A stretch of 64,000 nt of DNA, taken from assembly GCF_026914185.1 (NCBI RefSeq), contig NC_070566.1:4402001-4466000 (forward strand), in the 5' to 3' direction. Positions 34,777 through 46,799 of this stretch are shown piece after piece. A program made the position numbers and the translations under genes. The DNA comes from Puccinia triticina (Eukaryota > Basidiomycota > Pucciniomycetes > Pucciniales > Pucciniaceae). How positions within the stretch are numbered: position 1 is the stretch's first letter; each line of letters begins with the position of its first letter. The notes beneath the pieces are model-generated. The model was not told the DNA's origin. It was given only the letters and a program-made list of their open reading frames with translations, and did no database searches.

Positions 34777-37096
34777 ATGGGTCGGCATGGACAATTTGGT
34801 GGTTATTTCAAGGGGCTCGATGGGTTCTCAAAGGTACGGCATAAAGATCAAACTTTGCCCGGATGTTAGCTGATTTTTGCGTTTGCTTCTCTCATCACAT
34901 CAACAGACAATGGAAGATGTCAAAGTGAAGACTGGTTTTGGTGGAATCTGTCAGTCAAAAAGCAATTATCCGTAGTGATCAGGGAAATTCCAAGCCGGTC
35001 TAATCGTTCATTCTTCAAATTTTCTACGGTGGCCAACCTCAATAACGCAATATATCACCACCAGTAACGATGGCTTCAGCGGCACTAATCTTCACCCTGA
35101 TCCTAGTAGAATTTCGAGATTACCGTCAAATTCATGTCCAACCTTCAATTTTGGTCGACAAGAGCAGGGGCGAAAAACTCTTGGTGCACATGAACATCAC
35201 CTTTCCACGTGTCCCCTGTTATTGTAAGTTTCTTTTTGAGTTGCCATGGTTTTCTCATCTGTATTGTGATCGCTCATTAAGACTCTGCTCTTTTTTATCA
35301 TAGTGCTCAGTGTGGACGTGATGGATATTAGCGGGGAACATCAAAACGGTCAGGGAATATACCTTTCGATTCACACTACTCTCTTCTAATGCAGACCTTT
35401 CCTTGTTGGTCATTTTGTTGTAGATGTGGCGCATGATTTGGCCAAAACTCGACTAGATCTAGACGGTGTACCTCTTTCGGCCAACACCACGCAAAGTGAA
35501 GCCCCCATTTCATCGGACATGACTACGTCCATCTTGGTGGAAATTGAATAAAAAAAAGGACAATCCAACTAATCCATCTTCTATCTCTGGTCAGAATTGC
35601 AGGGTGAACTGGAATCAATCATCGCCAGTCGAGCGAAGGATTGTTAGTTGGTGATCACTTGAAAATTATCCGGATCACCCAGCCTCTATTTCAACACTAA
35701 GCCTGAATTTCAATTCCTTTTTTTCTCGGTGCGGCCAAACAGATTGTGGATCATGCTATGGTGGTGAACCTGGACCTTCGGGATGTTGTAATAGTTGTGA
35801 AGAGGTTCGAGAGAGTTACGTACGGAGGGGATGGAGCTTTAACAATCCTGATGGGATTGAACAGGTATGACTTGTCCCAATTCTTCGCCGATAACTGTAT
35901 AAACGCACCCGCTTATTTAGATTACGCACCCCCTTTTTTTTCTTCTCAATAGTGTGTGCAAGAGCACTGGTCGGAAAGGATTAAAGAACAATCTAAGGAA
36001 GGTTGCAACATTAACGGTATACTCAAAGTAAACAAAGTGTGAGCTGCTTGGTTTATCTGGGAGTTATTTATACACAGTATTTTTCTAGAACGCTTCTCAT
36101 CTTTCAAAGCCTCATTGATCGACTGGCAAGGCTGTTTATCATTTGTTCATCTGAAACTAATGCAATCAATGGTGGCAATGATCGATCAGAATAGGAAATT
36201 TCCACCTCTCTCCAGGTCGTTCATTTCAAACACATCAAGTACATGTCCACGATTTAGTACCGTATCTCCAGGACAGCAACCTCCATGATTTCGGACACGT
36301 GATCCACAATTTCGCATTCATGGATGCAAATCAGCCCACAGAAACCGCTTACACACTGCGTCTCAAGCGGACTCTAGGTATTGTGAATCCACTGGATGGT
36401 GTCAAGGCCCACACCGAAGCAAGTTGAGTTATCGCCTCTCCTTAGAGATTCTGCCTCCTGCTTTCTTAGATGATGTGCTTGTTTGTTGACTGGCTGGTTG
36501 GACATAGGCAATTACATGTTCCAGTACTTCCTGAAGGTCGTCGGAACTCAATTTCAACTCTTGGACGGCCAGGTCGCCAAGACCCACCAATACAGCGTCA
36601 CCCAGTACGAACGTGATCTTGATAATAGTGACAAGAGTGATGCCGACGAGCTTGGACATCTCACAAGTCATGGTCACAGCGGTGTGCCTGGAGTATTCTT
36701 CAATTGTTGAGTAACGTTTCCAAAAAAAATGCTTGCATGTCAATCAACCATCAAAGTAGGGGGAAGACGTGCTTACGACCATTTTTGATTCATGCTCACG
36801 ACCATTTCTGATTCGTGCTTACGACATTTCTGATTGCTTGCAATTCAGATGAGATTTCGCCAATGCAAGTCGTCCATCAAGAGTATCGGCAATCGTTTGC
36901 TCATTTTGCAACATCGACATGTGCGATCGTTGGCGGAGTTCTAACGGTTGCTGGATTGCTCGACAGCTTTGTGTACGGAGCTCAAAACCGGATGAAGGGA
37001 GGAAGTTCTGCCAATGGTGCCTCTCATTCGAGGACTGGGAAGGTCGGTAACCTCTTATTATTTTACTCTCGCTCCCATTGTTTCCAGCTATCCTGA
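34777..37096 (+). CDS. ERV46: ERV46/ERGIC3-type ER-Golgi vesicle cargo receptor
   Basis: Cycles between ER and Golgi in COPII vesicles, as a partner of ERV41 in the families studied. Eleven coding exons read by eye: 34777-34833, 34907-34949, 35065-35223, 35304-35348, 35424-35536, 35603-35642, 35743-35864, 35953-36038, 36190-36422, 36508-36705 and 36849-37042. A short last exon at 37088-37096 gives about 432 residues. Motifs: GLDGFSKTMEDVKVKT, transmembrane segment 1 (TMASAALIFTLILVEF), VDKSRGEKL, SVDVMDISGEHQ, CGSCYGG and CCNSC, VNKVIGNFHLSPGRSFQ, VPGVFFNYEISPM, transmembrane segment 2 (CAIVGGVLTVAGLLDSF). All phases agree and no stop remains. Uncertain: the donor TTG/GTGGAA of exon 5, and the last intron of 45 bases, which keeps the frame whether or not it is removed. 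Confidence 0.9.
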
Positions 37097-38110
37097 CTTG
37101 TAGTTTTATTTATGTTTTATAGTTCTTATGATAGACCCGTCACTCTCCGATCCCTCCCTCACCCCCTTCCTTCCTACCCTCTCACTCCGACTTATCTCCC
37201 CTTAATTTTCTCATCGTATATAGTACCATGCTTGTTCAGAAAATACATATCTAGAGATGCCACTTTTTCTCTCAACATCAGCTTGTCTTGCTTTCTTCTC
37301 TCCTGTGTCTCCCCTTTGCTTTCGTCTTTTTTCTTCTTTTTCACCTCTTTTGTTCTGTGATGAAAAACAAAACTGGCTCACCAAGAAATCAAAAAAATCT
37401 CTTATAGAAACACACTCCGCACCCGATCTGTGTCAAGTAGGATATTTTAGACTATGTTAACAGTTTCCGCCAACTTCCTTCCCGTCTTATCTTGTGTTTG
37501 CTGACTGACAAGGGGCTAGGTCTGCAGACCCTTCGCTCATGTACTTCAATTGTCTCCCGATGATGATATCTCCAATCGGGAGTTTCCACTTTTGCTTGTT
37601 CTGTTCTCCCTCTGTTTCTATGCACCTCATCAATTGGATTCAAGCCTTATGCCATGCACACATAGTCTACTACACCCGGGGAGTCCCTCCACGGGGACAT
37701 CACTTGGAATCCACGAGGACTCCACGTCTAACTTAACACAAGTCCCCCCTGGTGGGAGGCTTGCTGTGGCTCGCCGCGAAGCGGCCCCTCCCGCAGGGAG
37801 GGACTTGCGCGTAATGTCAAAATTTTGGCTGGGAAAGAAATCACAAATGGCTGGAGGGAAAATATTAAGCCTCAGCCAGCCTCCCCCTCAGGTCCCCAGA
37901 GCCAAAAGATACTTAAGTTCTGGACCTCAGTTTTCATTTGGCACCAGTCTCATCTCCTCAATCCAAACCATTTGCACTGTACTAATGTTTTAAAAATAAA
38001 AAAACATGAAGAAATGTAAACTAAGGATGCGCAACCATCATGCCTGGTGGATCCTGGATCCGCAAACCCGCAGATCCTACACATGTAGTGTTGCATTTTG
38101 TTGCAGATAG
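37097..38110. other. ERV46 3' region and GC-rich short inverted repeat
   Basis: 37100-37400 is C/T-rich, probably 3' UTR. 37738-37807 is a small foldback: AAGTCCCCCCTGG...GGGAGG facing CCTCCCGCAGGGAGGGACTT. The rest holds nothing I recognise. Confidence 0.4.
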
Positions 38111-38210
38111 GAAACACTGCCAGCATATTTGGCTGGGTTGAAGTCATCCCAGTTTAACTGGGATACACTCAACCAATTTAAACTTGGTTGATCTCAACCA
38201 ATTTAATATA

Positions 38211-39711
38211 CGGGTTTACTTCGCGCACGGAGGGAAACTCGTTGCGCACGGGAATTTCCGTTGACTCGACGTCACGCGACGTCGGGCCCCCCTCCGTGCG
38301 CGCCACCAGCTTCCCTCAAAAAACCATCCGCACACGGGGGTGCCGTGCGGTGACAGGTGGCCAGGGTGAAGCACTCCGGCCATCCGGAGGAAACAAAACC
38401 CTTGATGACCGGTACAGACCGGTCATCGAGAGACTACATTCCTCTCGATGACCGGAATAGACCGGTCATCAAGAGGGTATATCACATCTCTCTCGATGAC
38501 CGGCATTCCGGTCATTGAGAGGACACATCCCCCTCGATGACCGGTACAGACCGGTCATCGGGAGGCTACAATCCTCTTGATGACCAGAATAGACCGGTCA
38601 TCGGGAGGCTACATCCCTCTCAATGGATGAACGGAATAGACCGGTCATCGAGAGGACACATCCCTCTCGATGACCGGTACAGACCGGTCATTGGAAGGCT
38701 ACATCCCTCTCGATGACCGGCATAGACCGGTCATCAAGAGGCTACATCCCTCTCGGTGACCGGAATAGACCGGTCACCAGGAGGTTACATCCCTCCCGAT
38801 GACCGGAGTAGACCGGTCATCGGGAGGCTACAATCCTCTCGATGACCGGAATAGACCGGTCATCGGGAGGCTACATCCCTCTCGATGGATGAACGGAATA
38901 GACCGGTCATCGAGAGGACACATCCCCCTCGATGACCGGTCTGTACCGGTCATCGAGGGGACACATCCCTCTCGATGACCGGTCTATGCCAGTCATCGAG
39001 AGGGATGTGTTCTCTTGATGACCGGAATGCCGGTCATTGAGAGAGATGTATCCTCTCGGTGACCGGTCTGCTCCGGTCATCAGGAGGGATGTAACCTCCT
39101 GGTGACCGGTCTATTCCGGTCACCGAGAGGGATGTAGCCTCTCGATGACCGGTCTATGCCGGTCATCAAGAGGGATGTAGCCTCCCGATGACCGGTCTGT
39201 ACCGGTCATCGAGAGGGATGTGTCCTCTTGATGACCGGTCTATTCCGTTCATCCATCGAGAGGGATGTAGCCTCCTGATGACCGGTCTATTCCGGTCATC
39301 GAGAGGATTGTAGCCTCCCGATGACCGGTCTATTCCAGTCATCGAGAGGATTGTAGCCTCCCGATGACCGGTCTGTACCGGTCATTGAGGGGGATGTGTC
39401 CTCTCGATGACCGGAATGCCGGTCATCGAGAGAGATGTGATATACCCTCTCGATGACCGGTCTATTCCGGTCATCGAGAGGAATGTAGTCTCTCGATGAC
39501 CGGTCTGTGCCGGTCATCAAGGGTTTTGTTTCCTCCGGATGGCCGGAGTGCTTCACCCCGGCCACCTGTCACCGCACGGCACCCCCGTGTGCGGATGGTT
39601 TTTTGAGGGAAGCTGGTGGCGCGCACGGAGGGGGGCCCGACGTCACGTGACGTCGAGTCAACGGAAATTCCCGTGCGCAACGAGTTTCCCTCCGTGCGCG
39701 AAGTAAACCCG
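38211..39711. mobile_element. 1.5-kb fully palindromic foldback element
   Basis: Ends CGGGTTTACTTCGCGCACGG and its exact inverse, flanked by the 8-base duplication TTAATATA (38203-38210 and 39712-39719). The ~190-base outer arms (to about 38400 and from about 39520) are near-perfect inverted copies. The core is a palindromic minisatellite. An 8-base duplication fits hAT or a related superfamily; there is no coding capacity. Confidence 0.9.
38400..39530. repeat. palindromic ~45-bp minisatellite (GACCGGT type), array 2
   Basis: On the order of 25 units at about 45-base spacing. Each has GATGACCGG, about six variable bases, then CCGGTCATC, joined by linkers such as GAGAGGCTACATCCCTCTC. The unit and its linker are both palindromic, and the array as a whole is inverted about its centre near 38955. 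Confidence 0.92.
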
Positions 39712-40115
39712 TTAATATAAAGCCTAGGGGGGGACCTTGAATTTATATTTCATCAGTTGAGATCACCCAAGTTTAAATTGGTTGAGTGCATCCCAGTTTA
39801 ACTGGGATAACCTCAACCCAGCCAGTTATGCTGGCAGTGAAACTCAATTGTGCATATTATCAGAAAATCCAAAACTGGATCTTCAGAGCAATGTAATATC
39901 CTTCAGGATTCCTTTGACCTTCAAAATGGATTCCTTCAATCAGTTTTGGAGCTTTTTGCTCAACATTTTGGGCGAGGGTGTGCATCAGCATTACCAATGA
40001 AACTGTCTATTCTGTTTTTTTTGTACATATTTTACTGATTTTTAAATAATTATTTAGTGATTTTGCGGTTGAATATCCTTCCTTTCCCTGGCAGACTTCA
40101 GACATTAGGCGTAAG

Positions 40116-40592
40116 CAACAGTGGGTCAGCTACGCTAACATAACTGTTAGCGTAGCGTAGCGCAGCGCAAATGCGCAATTTTTTAGCGTAGCGTTAGCGA
40201 AATTGCGCGCATCTGCGCTAACGCTACGCGCAAAGGATGCAAAGCTATTCTAGCTTTTAGCGTAGCGTTAGCGAAGATGCGCGCAATTGCGCTAACTCTA
40301 AGCACGCAAGGCGCAAAAGAGCGCGCGCTATGCTGCGCTAAAGCGTTTTTTGCGGCAAAAAAGTGCCTTTTTTCCCCTAAAAGCGCCTTAGCGCAACGTA
40401 GCGTAGCGTAGCGGCTGTAGCGCAGCGCTAACACTAAACAAAAATTGGTATGCTGTTAGCGCCGCTGAAAATTAGCAAAGCGTAGCGGCGCTAACAGCGC
40501 GCTAACACCATTCAAAAAAGGTTGGCGCTTTTTGCCGCTACGCTAAACTTTAGGGCTAAAATAGCGTAGTTTAGAGTAGCGGCCCACTGTTG
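40116..40592. mobile_element. CAACA-type MITE, 7-bp target duplication GCGTAAG
   Basis: 477 bp. Ends CAACAGTGGGTCAGCTACGC and GTAGCGGCCCACTGTTG, flanked by GCGTAAG at 40109-40115 and 40593-40599. The interior is dense in TAGCGTAGCG, TTAGCG and GCGCGC words arranged as further inverted repeats. No coding content. Confidence 0.9.
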
Positions 40593-40599
40593 GCGTAAG

Positions 40600-40975
40600 C
40601 CTCTCCTGCGGAGAGCCCTCCAGGCCCCTCCGTTTGAGAGGCTTAGCTAAGCTAGACTCCACGTGGTACCCGTGCGCGAGGTCAGACTAGCGGCTGGAGG
40701 TCCAGGTAATCACGGGTTCACCACCGGGAGGATCACGCGGGCTCCCCATGATCATCCCGCGGATTCCACGGCAGCTTTTGGCTCCGCGTGGAATCCCTGT
40801 GGACTCCCAGTGATCCCAACGGGAAGTTCGAGCCAGGTCAAGCCCACGGGTGGATCACAACTCATTCAACCGTGGACTCCCTGAGGAATCGCCGTGATAC
40901 CCACCTGCAGGTCGTGCCTCAGCTTTCCCCCGTGGTTTGATTAGCTAGCCCGGGCGGAGCGGATCATATCTGCGG
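40600..40975. repeat. GC-rich repeat, inverted relative of 34380-34560
   Basis: Contains GCGCGAGGTCAGACTAGCGG, CACGCGGGCTCCCCATGATC and GCGTGGAATCCC in the reverse of the order seen upstream of ERV46. No gene. The left LTR of the Ty3 element starts at its right edge. Confidence 0.5.
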
Positions 40976-41818
40976 TGTGAGACTCCAAAAGCGGTTTGCA
41001 CCTCTTATGGCTGAATTTAGAGAAGTATGTGTGGGGAAACCCCTGCTTCTCTGAAAGACAAAGACTGACAACACCCCCAGCTAGGCTGGAAGCAAGAAGA
41101 CAGTGGTCTAGTGTAGTTGAATACTTTTCTCACAAGTGGCTCACAATGGACTGTGTATTTCAAAATATAAAGCTAGTATTTTATTATGTGGCGGAGAGTG
41201 TGAGGGTGACAATTTATTTGAATCTCGGGGGGGGGGGGAATGATCTCCTTCCTTCGATGGATGGGGGGAAAAGGAAGAGAGAGCCCCTCCTTATATAGGA
41301 AAATTTGAGGCATTTATGCTGGTGGTCTATGTACATGAGGGGTTTTGGCTGGTGTGCCTTTACAAATGCTGCAAATACAGCTATGTACAGTGTGGCAGTG
41401 TATACATGAGCAAATTTAGCTGGTGATCTAGTTACAAGTGTGGCTTACACAGCCCTCTGGTTGCTATGGAGTCTTCTCAAGTGACCTGCACAGCTTTCTG
41501 TATTGCTGTGTAGTCTGCTTGATTGACTTGCACAGCCCCATGGTTAGTATGCCGCTTTATTAATGTGGCTTGTGTTTGCTGGGTTACTGTAATAAGTGGC
41601 TTGTGGTTGCTACACAGCTGCATATGAGACTGGCTGGTTGCTACGCAGCCACATATATATGTAAAAGGGTAGTATGTAAGCTATATACATGCAGTTTTGT
41701 AAAACTGTGTATGTAAACTGAAGGGAGTGTGTGTATCAAAAGATGGTGTAATGTAACACTACATATGTAAACTAGAAATTTTTGAATTTTTCCATCCAGA
41801 ACTAAAGCGTCTACCACA
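40976..41818 (-). repeat. Ty3 3' LTR
   Basis: 843 bp, almost identical to 55943-56786, with the same TGTGAGACTCC and CTACCACA borders. Confidence 0.92.
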
Positions 41819-42148
41819 TTCTCCCCCAACTTATTGTCTGTCCCCAGACAATGTGCCAGAGTTGTGCGTGATGAATTGAAGAGCTGCTGATTTTCCCGCC
41901 TCTTCACTTGGTTGAAAATGTTGAAGTATATCCAAACAGAAATTTTTACTGATGATGCTTTTTCCAACTAGCCCAGTTTCTTCATAAATATATACTATCT
42001 GAAATGACTAGTTCACACATTCTTTTACCTTGTGAATATTCTTTATTGCTCTCTGGCTTTCAATAGCCAGGGCTAGATGATAAAAAGAATGTGCAACTCC
42101 TGCCATAAAAATTTTGCGCCCAAACGCCATAAAAAATAGGTTTTGTTA

Positions 42149-43226
42149 CAGTGACCCCGCCATGTAAGCATAAGGATGGTGGACATGGATCCTATGCTTA
42201 CATGGCGGTATGCTTCTTACCAAAGTAAGCATAAATCAGTGTATGCCTATATAGGACTGTCCTATATAAGCATTGGAAATACTCAGGGCAATTTATGCTT
42301 ACAATGGCAACCACTGGGAGTGGGTTGCCGTGGCCGATGGGATAGATTCAATGTTGCTCCACCTTCATCAACCCACATACCAACACGCATCTTCAAAACG
42401 CACAATGCCCCCCACGGATTCCAACCTATTTGAAATCTACCTGGACTACAGGATTTGGGTGGACCCTGACTGCAACTGCATCCCCAGGGCTTCTTTTGAT
42501 CACTCCGAGTACGACCTCGTCAGACCCCGCGGCACAATCCCTCCGTTGGAAGCTCGTCTCAAAACCATCTCTGCCTCCGAATTCCGAGAAGCCGCCAGAA
42601 ACCACCTGATTGCTGCAGACCAGAATGCTGGGGTTTTAATTGCCGACGCCATTGATCTGACGTTATCTGGTGGAATTGCACCACTTCGATTCCGTACTTT
42701 CCTTGCCTCAGATTTTCTCTACAGTTTTTGGCTCCAAACAATGAATCCATATTTTTATTAACCACATACCACATGCCCTTGTCTTCATCACCCTCCGGAA
42801 TGATTGGGGGGCAGCTGAACTTCTGAAAAATTAGATCATTGCGCGTGGCTTGAGGTATTTGGCAGGCAGGTAGATGATTGGGAAATCACAAGGATTTTGG
42901 CGAAAAGAGATTTTACCTGCTTGCTGGCCGACATTGTTGAGGTTGATGAGCTGTAGTTGGAAAGTTCTTATGGTATGAGCTGTAGTTGGCAAGTTCCTAC
43001 GGTTGGACAGATGAAGAATAGCGTAGATATGTAGTACCTATGGCCCCTCGGCATCTTTTCCCAGTCCTATATAAGCATATTTTTATTTTTTTCCCAAAGT
43101 TTTTTATGCATTATGCATTATGCATAAAAAGCATCAAATTTGCGGTAACCAAAAATGGTGGACGGCAATCCTATGCTTACAGTGAATTATGCTTACAACG
43201 TGTATGCTTACATGGCGGGGTCACTG
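42149..43226. mobile_element. Tc1/mariner-like element, TA target duplication
   Basis: 1078 bp with inverted ends CAGTGACCCCGCCATGTAAG and its complement, flanked by TA on both sides. Shorter internal copies of GTAAGCATA lie near each end. It has no transposase that I recognise. An open stretch at about 42404-42761 (FEIYLDYRIWVDPDCNC, ISASEFREAARNHL) looks protein-like but belongs to no family I know; it may be part of the element or captured. Confidence 0.82.
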
Positions 43227-43661
43227 TATGGTAAGTAAACCTAAAAAAAACTTGGTTGATAAAATTCATATCAATAATGTTGGTGTTTATCTTGGACTTT
43301 TAAGCCTGATATTCCAGTCTGGAATCTTTGTTTTAGGGTTCCAGTCCTCACAACTCCTAATAAAATATAGCAATGTGAAGAATATCCTGTGGGATAAAAA
43401 AGTATGTGAGAAAGAAATCCAAACAAGATATATTTAATCCAAAAGTGGCTAGCTTTCCAAATTATCCTCAAAAGAATTGAGCTTTTATTTAATTCAAACA
43501 CTTAATCCCTGTGAATTGGCTGAAACCAACCCCTGCCTTCTCATCATCATGTAGGCAGTGAGGTTCCAGTGTAAAGTTTTTTTTTTCATGTAAATGAAGC
43601 GGATGCTCTATGTGAAAGGTGGTCTTGAGGTTATTTACAGTGTCTCTGAGAGGTGCTCAGA

Positions 43662-44123
43662 CAACACTGGGTCGCTACGCTAACCATAGCGGTTAGCGTA
43701 GCGTAGCGCAGCGCGAATGCGCTATTTTTTAGCGTAGCGTTAGCGCAATTGCACACATATGCGCTAACGCTATGCGCACGCGGTGCGCAGCTATTTTAGC
43801 TGATAGCGTAGCGTTAGCGCAGATGCGCGCAATTGCGCTAACGCTACGCATGCAGGGCGCAAAAGAGCGCGCGCTACGCTGCGCTACAGCACTTTAGCGG
43901 GAAAAAAGGGCTTTTTTTCCGCTAAAAGCGGTGTAGCGCAGCGCAGCGTAGCGTAGCGACTGTAGCGGCGCGCTAACGCTAACAAAGAATTGGCGCGCTG
44001 TTAGCGCCGCGTAGCGGCGCTAACAGCGCGCTAACGCTATGCAAAATAGATGGGCGGGTTTTTTTCCGCTACGCTAACGCGTAGCGCTGAAATAGCGTAG
44101 CGTAGCGTAGCGACCCAGTGTTG
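43662..44123. mobile_element. CAACA-type MITE, 7-bp target duplication GCTCAGA
   Basis: 462 bp. Ends CAACACTGGGTCGCTACGCT and AGCGTAGCGACCCAGTGTTG, flanked by GCTCAGA at 43655-43661 and 44124-44130. The interior is very close in texture and order to 40116-40592. Confidence 0.92.
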
Positions 44124-44130
44124 GCTCAGA

Positions 44131-45170
44131 TGTGCTCATACATGTCTTGATGTTCTGTGTCTGTGAAATCTTGCTAAAATTGCCAAGGGCGCAGCGCGCA
44201 GCGCCATGGTGCTCCCACTCGGACTCGCGCGCTTTGGTTTGCTTGGTCAAGTCGCGCGGGGGGGGGGTCTAGTGCATTGAAAGTTGAGGGTTACATCATC
44301 ACAAGTGCGGGCGCGGGCCTAGGAACAAGTTCGGGCTCGAGTCGTTCGGCCCTGGTGGGTCTCAGCCGGCACGAAGTACAGTGTGCTCGGCCTCCCTTCT
44401 GCCGAACAACGATACAGCCTCGAGTACACCTCCCCATCGATCACAATCAGCTTCGCGGTATACATCTGGTTTAGTTATTCGTAAGTGGCCACTTCCTTTA
44501 AGGCTTCATTAAGTAGTTTCCGTGCTTTGCTGCTCAACCAGACTGAATCAAATGCTCCTTTTCTCTTTTTCTACATGTATGTACTATGTTTAAACAGTGT
44601 ATGGTTTTTGTAGGTGTACAGGTTGCTGAAGAAGCTTCGATTGTCAGGTAAGCAGACCGTACAACATGCTGGTACCGTTTGACTGTCATTGTGCCGATTG
44701 AAGGTCCTTCGGCATACTGTTTGCGCTGGTATCCTTAGAAAAAAAGGAACTCGATCTGCATGCTCGTGAGTCCAGTAAGCTTCAAGTTTGTTTACCAGCT
44801 AAAGAACAGAAGTAATTCATTTTATTTTATCACAACGCGTGTTTAGTAGGTCGGAACGCTGAAAAACTGGGATGTAGAGTCTCAATACTAAAGGATTGAG
44901 TCTGTGCGCATTGGTTACCAGTAAGCCTCCGATTCTTCCATAATCTTCTTAATTTGAAGATCCAGGCGGTACTCTGTTGCCTGTATAAAGCTAAGGTTTG
45001 ATCTGTATTGACTGCCCAGGAAGCGCTGACCTCCGATCGGATCTCGATCTGCGCAGCTCGGTCTCGATCGCGGCGGCCGTGGCGAGGGTATTTAAGGACC
45101 AGGTCAGTCCCAACTCCCAGCTCATTCCCTCAGCCAACCACCTCGCTCTCCTCACTACAAGCTGAACAAC
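44131..45170. other. region upstream of the 45171 gene, with promoter
   Basis: 44190-44480 is GC-rich with no clear coding. A TATA-like GTATTTAAGG at 45088-45097 lies about 80 bases before the ATG at 45171, followed by a C/T-rich leader, like a functional fungal promoter. Confidence 0.45.
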
Positions 45171-45935
45171 ATGGCTCATCAATCCGTTATTTCTATATCT
45201 TCTGACAGCGCTAGTTCAAACGACAGTGTAGAGATTCCTTCATCTCCCCTTTCGCCTCTCTCATCCTTGTCCGATTCTTCGCCATCTGAACCTGGTCCTT
45301 CGCCTCAGTATTCCCTCCCCGATCATGAAGAAGACGCACAAGACGCTAATGATAACAAATCACCCAGATCGGAATGCACTCTGGAGCGCCAGATCTTTGG
45401 GGGGAACTCTCCTGTCTACCTTCCAATGATGGCCACCAACGAAGGTTCTGTAGGAAGCGACGAGGGGATCCCACTCTCCCATATGCTCTACTTGTTGGGC
45501 AACGAGTCGGGTGTTGAAGATACCGATGAAGAGATGTTGGAAGATCGAGGGTCAATCCTGATGGATATCGATGCAAACCATCCCCCTCCTCCTGGTATGT
45601 ACAGTTTTCATTTTACTAACATAATATATAGACAGTTTTATTGACTTGATTTCTAATTATTAACATTCTCTTTTTTTTTCAATTTGTGATTTCTAGTTGA
45701 AGACATTCCGGTCGCACCCGATGCACCAAGGATGCAATTTCGCCCTGAACCTCTGATGCCTATGCTCGACCCGATCTATGCGTTCGGGAATGCATTCAAC
45801 CGTCTCTGTCAGGTTCTTACTTGATTTCTCGCGACATTCCCGGTCGGTCATCCAGACTTTGAGGCGATCAACAAAATCGATAACGCTCTTGCACTCGCAG
45901 GGGACTGGTTTTGGGTATTCTATGGACACCAGTAA
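45171..45935 (+). pseudogene. hypothetical protein gene lying between the Ty3 LTRs, with in-frame TGA
   Basis: Exon 1 45171-45594 and exon 2 from 45697 join in phase (GTATGT donor, TTCTAG acceptor). The N-terminus is Ser/Pro-rich and acidic (ISISSDSASSNDSVEIP). Residues from about 142 read VEDIPVAPDAPRMQFRPEP, then YAFGNAFNRLCQVLT, a TGA at 45822, and the same frame goes on FLATFPVGHPDFEAINK and LALAGDWFWVFYGH. A GTAAGT donor there (45932) suggests further exons that I cannot find. No family recognised. It has an intron and a promoter, so it is not retrotransposon-coded; it was probably brought in by a DNA insertion. Confidence 0.5.
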
Positions 45936-46799
45936 GTTCATTTGGTTTTCTTTGGTGGCTCCCTTATCCAAGTTTATTAAAGCCTCTGAATCACAAAACA
46001 AAAATTCAAGGGTTTCCCCCACAAATATCCAAAAATTTTAAAAAAAAATCAAGGGTTTCCCCTCTACAACTTCCAGAAAAAAAACATAAAGGGTTTTCCC
46101 TCTACAAATGCCAAAACAACAAAAAAACATAATTTTACAACAAAAAAAATACAACTATAACCTGCAACCAGCCACCTAACATCAGCAAGCTGATGCACCG
46201 TGGCCCACTGTCCATCCCTGTCTAGCAGGGTTAAAAAACAGTGAGAGGATGACCCCCAGCGCGCCGCATTGAAGGCATTATGCAAAGGGGGGCTAACGAG
46301 TTTAGCCCCTCAAACTGCGCAAGTGCAACAGCGGAGGGGGTGAGGACAAACCGCACGCTGGAAGTACAGCGGCAGAGGATGCCCTGGGGATTATCCAAAC
46401 TCAAGGGCACCTCTTTTATACACGTTCCAGTTCCCCCAGCAAACTCGCATTGGCTTCCTCGACTTGGCCCTGCATGCCAAGTGCATATCCTTGGCAACGA
46501 TGCCACCGCCACACCGCTGATGCATCTTTGACCCGCGCGGCAGTAACTTCATATGGATGCAAACTACACACCCGGACGAATCGGGGAAAGCCGCGGCGCC
46601 ATGCTCAGCTTGGCGTCACGGTGATAGGGGGCGGGGCGCCCAAGGCCAGGTGGCGTCAGGACCCACATCAGGTTGTTGTAAGCCACGCTGGGCGCCTTTG
46701 GGTCGCCCGTCCTGCAGGCCAACCCGTCGTGATGGTCGGGCAGGCGTCATTCCCTTGCGCTGCGGTGGCGCTGCCGACATGGGAGGTCCACATCAGGCA
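45936..46799. other. non-coding, GC-rich toward the right
   Basis: 46000-46150 has three imperfect copies of CAAGGGTTTCCCC-type sequence separated by A runs. 46260-46800 is GC-rich and leads into the minisatellite. No gene supported. Confidence 0.35.

Larger units (their letters stand above)
38111..39843. repeat. outer inverted repeat enclosing the giant palindrome
   Basis: 88-base arms 38111-38198 and 39757-39843 are near-identical inverted copies. Each contains TCCCAGTTTAACTGGGAT, itself a palindrome, and CACTCAACCAATTTAAAC. They look like the two halves of a small foldback element opened by the insertion at 38211-39711. Confidence 0.8.

Noticed and set aside
37112..37460. Hydrophobic open frames downstream of ERV46
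   Set aside because: C/T-rich sequence gives Leu/Ser/Phe-rich translations; more likely 3' UTR.
38400..39530. CRISPR-like regular repeat array
   Set aside because: The units are direct tandem minisatellites with palindromic cores, without unique spacers, in a eukaryotic genome.
42404..42761. Tc1/mariner transposase in the TA-flanked element
   Set aside because: The open stretch has none of the DDE/D motifs of that family.
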